Positions 15,383-27,300 of a stretch of DNA of 32,180 nt are shown piece after piece. The notes below the pieces were generated by a model. It made no database searches, was not told the origin of the DNA, and was given only the letters and a program-made list of their open reading frames with translations. A program made the translations under genes and the position numbers. The stretch is taken from positions 1-32,180 of the forward strand of contig ONNU01000158.1 of assembly GCA_900319255.1 (NCBI GenBank). The letters run 5' to 3'. Every line of letters begins with the position of its first letter. Within the stretch, counting starts at the first letter, position 1. The DNA is from an uncultured Eubacteriales bacterium (GTDB lineage Bacteria; Bacillota; Clostridia; Oscillospirales; Acutalibacteraceae).

Positions 15383-18300
15383 ATGTACCAGAGTATCATC
15401 CGGAAAATTCTGGATAATGTCAAAAACGCCCCCGACACCATCGCGATCATTGACCAGGGCGAGGGCAATCAGTTTACCTACAGTGAATTTGAAGCATATG
15501 CTCGCAGGGTAGCAGGAAAGCTCAGCCGTCTGGGAGTGAGCCGCAATGACTTTGTAACGATCGAGCTTCCGAGAAACAAGGAATATATCGCATCAATGGC
15601 AGCTGTATGGATGACGGGAGCAGCATTTGTGCCTCTTTCACCGGCATACCCTGCCGAGAGAGTGCAGTTTATCCGCAGCGACTGCAGCGCAAAGGCTGTG
15701 ATCGACAGCGCCTTTTTAGAAAATATAGGAAACGAAGCTCCCATTGAAGATATTGCTTCAGTCGAACCCTCCGATCATTCCCTTATGATATACACCTCAG
15801 GCTCGACCGGAAAACCCAAGGGTGTACTTCATTCCCATCTCAGCATCAGCGACTCTGTATTCCGCTTTCTGGAATATGCAGACAGCCCCGCAGGCTTCCG
15901 TGCGGCGGTAGGCGCGCCGTTTACATTTGTTGCATCGGTGCAGGGCGTATTTGAGCCGCTTTGTGCCATTAACACCGCGGTGCTTGTTCCGTATGAGGCA
16001 ATGCGCGACCCTGTTCTGCTGGCAGATTTTATTGAGCAGTACCAGGTGAACAGATGTTTTATCAGCCCCAAAATGCTCAGGGTATTCAAAGCAAAGGGCA
16101 ATTCCCTTAAAATCGTATCCACCGGCAGCGAGCGTGTTTCAAATACATACAGCGCAGATTATACGATACAGGTAGCCTACGGTCAGACAGAATCCGCAGG
16201 CGCTGTTATGATGTTCAGAATTGATAAGAAATATGATAATACTCCCATCGGCAAGCCCATCGGAAATGTAAAGGCTTATCTTCTGGATGAAAATAATCAG
16301 CCTGCCGATGAAGGCGAGATGTGCCTTGCAGGCAATTTTGCAACAGGATATCTGAATCTGCCCGAGCTGACAGAAAAGACCTTTATCCCGAACCCCTTCT
16401 TTGAGCAGGACGGATTTCCGAAGCTTCTCAAAACAGGCGATATCTGCAAAAAAGGCGAAAACGGCAATTATATCTATCTGAACCGCAAGGACTGGATGGT
16501 CAAGATCAACGGTCAGCGCGTAGAACCGGGAGAGATCGAAGCTGTACTTAAAAACACTGACGGAATAGCCGATGCTGCGATCAAGGATTTTAAAAATACC
16601 TTCGGACAGGTTTATCTTGTCGCATATTATACAGAAAAGGAAGCAGTTGACGTTGAAGCGCTGAAAGCAAAGGTCTCCGCGCAGCTGCCGCCCTATATGA
16701 TACCCTCGTTCTTTGTCAGACTTGATAAGCTGCCGGTTAACCAGAACGGCAAGCTGGACAGAAACGCTCTGATCCCTCCCGAAGCAGGCGAATTCAAAAA
16801 TGAATACGCTGCTCCTGAAACAGAGCTGCAAAAGGCTCTTTGCTCAGCATTTGAAAAGATACTCGAAGCGGAGAACGTAGGTATTGACGATGATTTCTAT
16901 GCTCTCGGCGGAGATTCCATAAAGAGCGCGATGATTGCCCGTGAATGCGAGGCTTATCATCTTTCCACAGCTGTTATCCTTGCGGGCAAAACTCCCCGCG
17001 GTATCGAGCATATGATAAAGCGCTCAGCGCAGAAGGCATCTGTTGTCAGAAAGGAAAACAAGCCCAAGGTCTATCCGCTGACTTCCTCTGAACGGGGAAT
17101 GTATCTGGAGCAGAAGCTTTATCCTGATTCTGTTTCCTTCAACCTGAATATCGGCGTGATGATAAGCGGTGCAGACGCCGAAGCTGTCAGAACAACACTG
17201 GAGAGCATTTTCTCCTCACATGAAGCCTTCCGCTCCACCTACGGCGAGGAAAACGGTCTTCCTGTCCGCATCGTTACTGACAGGCTGCCCCAGATCATTG
17301 AAAAGACAGCCGCAGCAAGGGAAGATGTAATTAAGATAATTGACAGCTATGCCGAACCGTTTGATCTTTGCGCTGATATCCCGGTGCGCCCCACGCTTTA
17401 TACTATCTCAGACGGCGAGGTCATTCTCCATATGGCTATCCATCATATTGCTTTTGACGGCGGCTCTGCAAAGCCCTTTATCACAGAGCTGATTGACGGC
17501 TTGAACGGAAAAATGCCGGAGGCTGCTACGATAGATCTGTCGGATCTTTATGATTGTCAGACGGAGGAGCAGCATGAAAACGGACTTGCTTATTATCGAA
17601 ATGTCTTTGCCGATGGAGTTCCCGTGAACGAAATGCCGACTAAAGCCCGCCGCCCGAAGGTACATCCGGTTTCCGACCGGGAGATCGCCTTTGATCTCGA
17701 CACTGCTAAGGCAAGGCTGATGGATAAAGCTGCGCGCAAATTCGGCGTAACAAGATTTGAGCTGATCTTTGCGGCTATTTCTATGGCTCTCGGAAAGTAC
17801 ACCTCTTCCGAGGACGTTGTGCTGGGTATTCCCACCGATATGCGTCCCAACGGAGCGGAGGGTGTTATTGGAATGTTTGTCAATACAGCTCCCGTGCGTG
17901 TAAAACCGGTAAGAAGTATGGAGCTGAACGATTATTTTGCCGCTGTAAGCGAAGCTGTGCGCGGAGCTACATATGGAGCATCCCTGCCCTTTGAGGATAT
18001 CGTGGCGGAATTTGTCAAAACGCGCGACGAAAGCCGCAGCCCCATATTTGATGTCAGCGTAAACTATCTGCAAAAGCCGGCTGTTTACCGCAGCAGCGGT
18101 CTGATTGTGGATATGTATTCTCCATTGCAGAACATGACCCGTGATATAGCCATTGTCATAAGCAACAGCGAGGATGGTATGCGCTTCGTTGCAAGGTATT
18201 CCGGAGAGCTGTTTGAGGATGATATGATCGAAAGCTTCCTCGGACAGGTAAGGCATACTGTTGATATCTTTACAGGCAGCGAAGCTAAAACCGTCCGGGA

Positions 18301-21300
18301 TGCTCTTGCTTTGCCGGAAGCGCAGGCTGAGCGTCTGGAGGCATTTTCATCCGAAGCGACCGCAGAAATATCCGATGTACTGCTACACCGTGTCTTTGAA
18401 AGGGCAGCGTCAGCTTCACCGGAGAAAACAGCGCTCATAGCCTGCGATAAGACCGTAAGCTTTGAAGAGCTGAATAACAATGCGAACCGTATCGCCCACA
18501 GCCTTATGGAAAAAGGCATAAAGCCGGGTGACAGCGTTGTTCTGCTGCTGCCGAGAAGAAGCTTCTATTTTGAAGCAGTATTCGGCGTTTTGAAATCAGG
18601 CGCAGCCTTTGTACCCTGCGACCCTGAATATCCTCCGGACAGGATAAGCCACATTACCGAAGATTCCGGTTCGCGCTTTATCATAACGACAGAGGATCGC
18701 GCAGCAGATCATCCCTCCGAAAAGACGCTTATCATACATTCACTTTATGAAAACAGTGATACAGAGGATCCGGACGTTCAGATGTCAGGTCAGGATCTTG
18801 CGTATATGATATATACCTCAGGCTCCACAGGCAAGCCAAAGGGCGTTATGCTGACCCATGCCGGTATATGCAGCTTCTGCACCACACATCATGCAAATAT
18901 CCTGTATCAGCTTGCCGATGAGCAGATAGATACCATGCTTGCTGTCACCACCGTATCATTTGACCTTTCCCTCAAGGATACCCTTGGTATTCTTTGTAAC
19001 GGCAAGACCGTTGTATTTGCCTCAGAAACGGAGATGAATGATCCTCGTGAGCTGACAGCCCTGATAAATAAGAATCATGTGGACGCGATGAACGCAACAC
19101 CGTCCCGTTATATGCAGTATATGGAATATGAGCCATTCTGTGAAGCGCTCAGAGGCTGCACATTGGTAATGGCAGGCGGCGAGCTGTTCCCGGCAGCCTT
19201 GCTTGAAAAGCTGAAATCCCTTGAGATACCTCATATTATCAACACCTACGGTCCTACGGAAACTACCATATCCTGTAATATGGCATTTCTGCAGAATTTG
19301 GATCATGTCACAGTCGGAAGACCGCTGCTGAATTATAAAGAATATATTGTTGATAAATTCGGAGATCCGGCTCCCTGCGGAGTAGTAGGAGAGCTGTATG
19401 TGGGCGGACCGGGTGTTGCAAGAGGCTACCGGAATCTGCCTGAAAAAACAGCTCAGTCATTTGTTGATTACCGCGGACAGAGAATGTACCGCACAGGCGA
19501 TTATGCAAAATTTGACAGGGAAGGCAAGGTCTATATTCTCGGCAGACTTGACAGTCAGGTCAAGCTGCGCGGTCTGCGCATTGAGCTTTCCGAGATAGAG
19601 GAGCTTATCGCAGCGCAGCCTCACATTAAAAAAGCAGCTGTTGTCATCCGCAAGCTGGGAGGACAGGACAATCTCTGCGCCTACTTCACAGCCGATACGG
19701 AGATCGACATTAACGCATTGCGCAGCGAGCTGAAAAAGCATCTTACACATTATATGGTTCCGGCTGCATTTTTACAGATGGAGGAGCTGCCTGTTACAGC
19801 AAACGGCAAGACCGATACAAAGAGCCTGCCCGAGCTTACACTTGAAGCCCGGCAGACCACAGCGCCTCAAAGCGAAATGCAGCAGCGCATATTTGATATT
19901 GCTGCGGAGGTTCTCGGCAATAGCAATTTCGGAATTGAAACCGAATTGTATGCAGCAGGTCTGACATCACTTAACAGTGTAGGCTTCTGCATCAGACTCA
20001 GCGATGCATTCGGAGTGACCGTTCAGATCCGTGACCTGCGGGATAACGACACCATTGAAAAGCTTGAAGTCTTTATCAGGACGCTTGAACAGCAGGATAC
20101 CGAGGAATTTGAGATATTTGACGAATACTCCATTACCAAAACACAGGAGGGCATTTTCTTTGAAACAATGTCCCATCCTGATATTACGATCTATAATATC
20201 CCCACGCTTCTGAAGATAGATAAAGCAATAGATACGGAACGCCTGAAAAAGGCTGTGGCTGCTGCTGTCAACGCTCATCCGTACCTGATGACAAAAATGT
20301 TCATCAGCAAGATGGGTGAGATCAGACAAAAGAGAGCCGAAAGAAGCTTTGACGAAAGCGAGATCACCGATATCCGCTGCGGCAATATTGAAGAGGTAAA
20401 GAATGACCTTGTAAAGCCCTTTGATATTGAAAATGAAAAGCTGTACCGTTTCAGCGTGATCGAAACAGACGAAGGAAAATATCTGTTCCTTGATATACAC
20501 CATATTGTATTTGACGGCGAATCAAAGAAGATACTTCTGCGTGATATCACCGCAGCATATAACGGCGAAACGCTTACACCTGAAAAATACAGCGGCTATG
20601 AAGCTGCTTTGTCTGAGCAGAAGCTCCGCGCAGGCGAGCATTATGACAGATCAAAGAAATACTATACCGAGCTTCTGGACGGTGTTGAAAGCGACTGTCT
20701 GCCCATCGGCGATGTTCTTTCCGATTCTCAGAAAAAAGACGGCGGTACGCTGAATTTAAGCGGAAAAGAAAGCGTCCCATCATCTGTCAGAGCGTACTGC
20801 GCTGAAAATCATGTCAGTGAAAATGCATTCTATACAGCTGTATTCGGCTGGCTTCTTGGCAAATACTGCGGCAGAGAGGACGACTCATTGTTCATGACTG
20901 TCAATAACGGAAGAAACGATCCCCGTTTCCGTGACAGCGTATCCATGTTTGTACGCACATACCCCGTACTTTGCAAGCTCAGCACCAATTCTGTATCCGA
21001 CTATATCAGCGAGATCGGCAAACAGCTGTCAGACAGCCTGCAATATGACGTATATTCCTTTGCAGAGATAAGCCATGACCTTCATGTAAGCGCTGACGTG
21101 CTGTTTGTATATCAGAGCACCATGACTGACGGAAAAACATTCACCTTCTGCGGCGAAAAGGCAGAGAACGTCCCCCTGACCTTTGACGAGGAAAAGGCAA
21201 AGATCGAGCTGCTCATTTATCCCAACGGCGACACCCTGAGCTATCATGTTTCATATGATGCAAACACCTATACCGAAGATTTCATCCGGGATATGCTTGC

Positions 21301-24300
21301 GGCATATGAGCGCGCTCTTGCAGAATTTACAAAGCGTTCAGATACCTCAGAGATCCAGCTTGTTGACGAAGAGACCCTTGAAAGACTTGAAGAGAAAAAC
21401 CGCACCGAAAGTGATTATGAGATAACCGATATAGTAACACTGTTCCGCCGCCGCGCAGAGCAGTCCCCGGATAATATTGCAGTAGTATATCTCGATCACG
21501 TTTATACATATAAGGAAGTTGACCGTATCACTGAGAATATTGCATCATTCCTGAAAAGCAAGGGCATAGGGAAGGATCAGGCTGTATCCGTAATTATACC
21601 GCGCTGTGAATATATGCCCATCGCAGCTCTCGGCGTGTTAAAGGCAGGCGCAGGCTATCAGCCGCTTGACCCGAGCTATCCGCCGGAACGTCTTGAATTT
21701 ATGATACAGGATGCAGACGCAAAATATCTCATAGCTGACAGAACGCTTATGGACAGACTTCCGAATTATAACGGACCTGTACTTTATACCGATGAGATAC
21801 CCGATCTACCCGACGGTGAAAAAATAAGTGAAAACCCCGATCCGGGCGATCTGTTCATCATGCTTTATACCTCCGGCTCCACAGGCATACCAAAAGGCGT
21901 AATGCTTGAGCATCATAACCTGTGCAGCTTCTGCAACTGGTACAGACAATACTACAATATGGATGAAACGAGCCGCGCCGCAGCATATGCAAGCTATGGC
22001 TTTGACGCTCATATGATGGATATGTATCCCATACTGATTTCCGGAGGTCAGCTGCATATTATAGACGAGGCAATAAGACTTGACCTTCTGGCTATCAAGG
22101 ATTATTTCTGTAAAAACGGCATAACCCACAGCTTTATCACAACGCAGGTGGGCAGACAATATGCTGATCTGTTCCCCGATGCAAAGTATCCGCATTATCT
22201 CAGTGTCGGCGGAGAAAAGCTCGTTCCAATCGCTCCGCCTGAGGGCTTCCGTTTCTTCAACGCCTACGGTCCGACAGAATGTACTATCTTTACACATACA
22301 TATCCGGTTGATAAGATGTACAGGCGCGTTCCCATCGGAAGACCGCTGTTCAATATGAAGCAGTATGTTGTTGATAAAAACCTCAACCGGCTTCCCTTTG
22401 GTATTCCCGGCGAGCTGATAGTAGCAGGACATCAGGTGGGCAGAGGCTATCTTAACCGCCCCGAAAAGAACGCCGAGGTCTTTATCCGCAATCCCTTCTC
22501 TGATGAGCCGGGCTACGAGCATGCCTATCGCACAGGGGATATTGTGCGCATACTCAGTGACGGCAGCGTTGATATCATCGGAAGAAATGACGGTCAGGTC
22601 AAGATCCGCGGCTTCCGTATCGAGTTAAGCGAGGTCGAGGGCATCATCCGGAAGTTCCCCGGTATCAAGGATGCTACAGTACAGGCATTTGACGAAACCG
22701 GCGGCGGTAAGTTCATTGCGGCATATGTTGTTGCTGACGAGCCTGTTGATATTGACGCTCTGGGCGCTTTCATCAAACAGGAGAAGCCTGCATATATGGT
22801 TCCTGCCGTTACGATGCAGATCGACCGCATACCGCTGAATCAGAACCAGAAGGTCAACAAGCGCGCCCTGCCCGAACCGGTCAAAGCAGGAAAGACCTCC
22901 GATAATGAACATCAGGCGCGCCCTCTTACACGTTTTGAGGAAGAGATCGCATCGGTGGCAAAGCGTCTTTTAGGAGACATGGAAATGCATCCCGCAGAGC
23001 CGCTGACAAGCTATGGTCTGACAAGTATCAGCGCTATCGGACTCGTTGCAACGCTTGCAGATAAATTCAATGTGGAAATTTCTGCGCCCAGACTGCTTGA
23101 CGGCGCCAGCATCATAGATATTGAGAATATGATCTTTGAGGATTGGATGAAGCAGGGCTTTGCAAATAAACCCGAGCCTCAGAACGCCGCTGCGGAGGAA
23201 AAGCCAGTAACAGACAGAGCGCCGCTTTCAGCGGTACAGCTTGCAGTCTATTATGATGCAATGAAAAACGAAGCTGACGTTGTATATAATATTCCCATGT
23301 GCCTGCAATTTGACAAGCTGGATGCGCAGAAGCTTGCTGAGGCTGTGAAAAAGGCGGTAGCCGCACATAGCTATCTCAATACACATATAGAGCTTTGCGA
23401 CGGCGAGCTTATCCAGGTAAGGGATGACAATGTTCAGACACAGGTCGAGATCCTTACGCTTAACGAGGAAGAACTGGAGTATTACAAGAATACATTTATC
23501 CGACCCTTTGATCTGCACACAGGACCCCTTTATCGTTTTGCAGTGATCAATTCGGGAGAAAAGACCTATCTGTTCCTTGACATCCACCATCTGATATATG
23601 ACGGAATGTCAAGCGGAGTGCTTCTGCGGGATATCGGCAGAGCATATACAGGCGAAGCTCTTTCCGCAGAGGAATATACCTATTTTGATTATGCGCAGGA
23701 AAGCGATGAATTCAAGAGATCCGATGCATATGCAGAATCGGTATCATATTTTGATAAGATGTTCGAGCGCTTTGAAGCGCCCACTGAGATACCGACCGAT
23801 AAACCGGGAAGCGCAGAAAACGGCGTGATCGCCGAAGCATACTGCCCTGTTTCAAAGCAGGCTGTAGATACCTTCTGCCGTCAGAATAATATGCAGCCCT
23901 CTGCATTTTTCCTTGCTGCGGTATTCTATACAGTTTCCCGTTTTGCCGGAACAAAGAATGTTTACCTCTCCACTATTTCATCAGGACGTGAAAGTGTAAA
24001 AATGCGCCGTACAGTAGGTATGTTTGTGCATACACTTCCGCTTGCTATGAGCTTTGAAGAAAACCGCGATGTTCTGGAGCTTATCAATGCATCCAACAGC
24101 GTGATGAGGGGCAGTATACAGAATGAAAACTATCCCTTTGCTGAGATCGCCGCAAAATACGGATATAAAACCGAGATAATGTACGAATGCCAGATCGGTG
24201 TCGTTGCAGACGGCGGTGAGATCGGCGGCAATGCATATAAGAGTGTACGTCTGCGTTTTGAAGCTCCGAAATTCAAGACAGTTTTTGCTGTTGTAGAGCA

Positions 24301-27300
24301 TGATAACGACTATATGATCCTGATACGCTATAATGATGCGCTGTATTCAAAACCGTATATGCAGACGCTGGCTCAGTCGGTGAAGAATGTCACGGAAAGA
24401 ATGACAGCAGATAAATCTGCCGCAGTCAACTCTCTTCCGCTGATAACCGAAGATGAAAAGCAGTCGCTTCTTGCTTTGGGAATTTCCGCTAAGCAGGAGA
24501 TCGAAACAAAGCTTCTTCATAAGCTGTTTGAAAAAGCAGCGGCAGCCGATCCTGATAAAACAGCCCTTATTGCCTGCGATAAAACACTGACATACAGCGA
24601 GCTGAACGGAAATGCCAATCGTATCGCTCATTATCTGATGGATAAGGGAGTGAAGCCCGGAGACAGCATTGTTCTGCTGCTGCCGAGAAGAAGCAGCTTT
24701 TTCGAGGCAATGTTCGGCGTACTGAAAACGGGCGCAGCCTTTGTTCCCTGCGATCCGGAGTATCCAGCCGAAAGGATCAGCCACATAACAGACGACTCCG
24801 GCTCCCGCTTCATCATTACCACAGAGGATCATGCATCCGATTATCCGGCAGAAAAAGTCCTTTTGATAGATTCACTGTATGACAGCGATAATACAGAAAA
24901 TCCCGATGTTGCAGTGACAGGCGATGATCTTGCATATATGATCTACACCTCAGGCTCCACCGGAAAGCCCAAGGGCGTAATGCTGCGGCATGAGGGCATA
25001 TGCAACTACCTGCTGCCGCATCCCGCAAATATGCATATCTATAAGATCAGGAAGCTTGTCAGCGCATACCTTTCTGTCACCACCGTTTCCTTTGATATGT
25101 CCTTCAAGGAGCATACAGCGGCATTGTGTAACGGCAAAACTCTGGTATTTGCAGATGAGAATGAGATGAACGACCCCCGGGCGCTGGCAGAGCTTATGGA
25201 AAAGCATCATGTGGATTGTATCAATGCGACACCGTCACGTCTGCAGCAGTATATGGAATTCAAGCCCTTCAGAGAGAGGCTTGGCAGCTGCAAGGTGGTT
25301 CTTTCCGGCGGTGAAGCATATCCCATTTCCCTGAGAAATGCAATAAAGGAATGCTCGGACGATATCATCATTATCAATACCTATGGTCCTACAGAGATCA
25401 CCGTTTCAAGCAACGCTGCGATAATCAACGAAACGGATCATATCCATATCGGCAGACCGCTGTTCAATTACAGCGAATATATTGTAGATTCCGATCTGAA
25501 TCTTCTGCCCCGCGGAGTTATCGGCGAACTGCTTATCGGCGGAGCAGGCGTTGCAAAGGGATACCGTAACCTGCCCGAGCAGACCGAAAAGAGCTTTATT
25601 GAATGGGGCGGAGAGCGAGTATACCGTTCCGGCGACTATGCTAAATGGGATGCAGACGGAAATGTTATCATTCTCGGCAGAATGGACGGACAGATCAAGC
25701 TCCGCGGACTTCGTATCGAGCTTGGTGAGATCGAAGGACTTATTGAGCAGCAGCCTGGCATAAGACGCGCTGCGGCAGCTGTACGCAAGCTGAGCGGACG
25801 TGAAAATCTCTGCGCATGGTTTACTGCGGATCGTGACATCGACATTACTCAGCTGAGGGAAGCGCTTTCCCAGAAGCTGACACATTATATGGTTCCCGCA
25901 GCAATGATGCAGGTAGAATCCATTCCCGTTACACCAAACGGAAAGACAAATGTAAAAGCCCTGCCTGATCCCGAAGTTATAGACAGCGGCGAATATGTAG
26001 CGCCTGTCGGCAAGGCAGAGGAATTCTTCTGCGGACTGTTTGCCGAGATACTGGGTGTGGAAAAGGTCGGCGCTACGGATGACTTCTTCTCCATCGGCGG
26101 AACAAGTCTTGCAGTCACCGGCATTATGATAAAGGCTACCGAAAACGGCTACGAGCTTACCTACGGCGATGTATTCAAGTACACGACTCCCCGTCAGCTT
26201 GCCGCGAAATTCACAGGTGAGGGAGACACCAAGACACTTTCAGCCGCACGCTTTGATCTGTATAATTACGATAAGATCCATGAGCTGCTGTCACACAATA
26301 CATCCGGCTCCTTTGTCAACGGAGAAAAGCGCCCCATTGGCAATATCCTTCTGACAGGCGCCACCGGATTCATGGGTATCCATGTGCTTGCAGAATACCT
26401 GAATTCCTACAGCGGCACAGCATATTGTATGCTTCGCAAGGGACGCTTTGAATCCGTTGCGGCAAGGGTCAGAAATATGCTTTACTATTATTTCGGCGAT
26501 GAGTTTGAAGATAAGCTGGATCGTGTTCAGGCATTTGAGGGCGATGTAACAAGCTTTGACAGCTTCAGCCCCCTGCTTTCACTTCCGGTAGATACAGTCT
26601 TTAACTGTGCCGCAAGTGTAAAGCATTTCTCCAGCGGCACTGATATTGAGGATATCAATGTAGGCGGAGTTCAGAACTGTATCCGCTATTGTCTGGAGAA
26701 GAATTCAAGACTTATCCATTTCTCCACGACCTCGGTTGCAGGCGCAGTTGTAGCAGAACCGGGCGCGCCTCAGCGTTTCCTTGATGAGCATATTCTGTAC
26801 TACGGACAGATTCTTGAGAACCAGTATACATCTTCCAAGCTTCTTGCAGAGCGTGAAGTATTTGAAAGCATGGTTGAAAACGGACTTGATGCCAAGGTCA
26901 TCCGTGTCGGCACACTTGCGCCGCGTGAATCCGACGGCGAATTCCAGATCAACTTCCTCAGCAACAGCTTCATGGGACGCCTGAGAAGCTTTGCGATGCT
27001 GAAGGTATTCCCGTACAATATGATAAACTTCCCTGTCCGCATGGGTTCCATCGACGAAAGCGCAAAAGCGTTTATGCTGCTTGCCCAGACACCACGTGAG
27101 TGCTGTCTTTTCAATGCGATAAACACCCATTCAGCTCCGCTGGTGGATATCATCCATATAATGAAGGAGCTGGGAATAGAAATAGATATCACCTATAACG
27201 AGGTATTTGAAAAGGAGCTTGAAAAAGCAGAGGCAGATCCGGATAAGGCTGCGATCCTGCAAAGTATGCTTGCCTATAAGAACATGAACGGCAAAAATAC

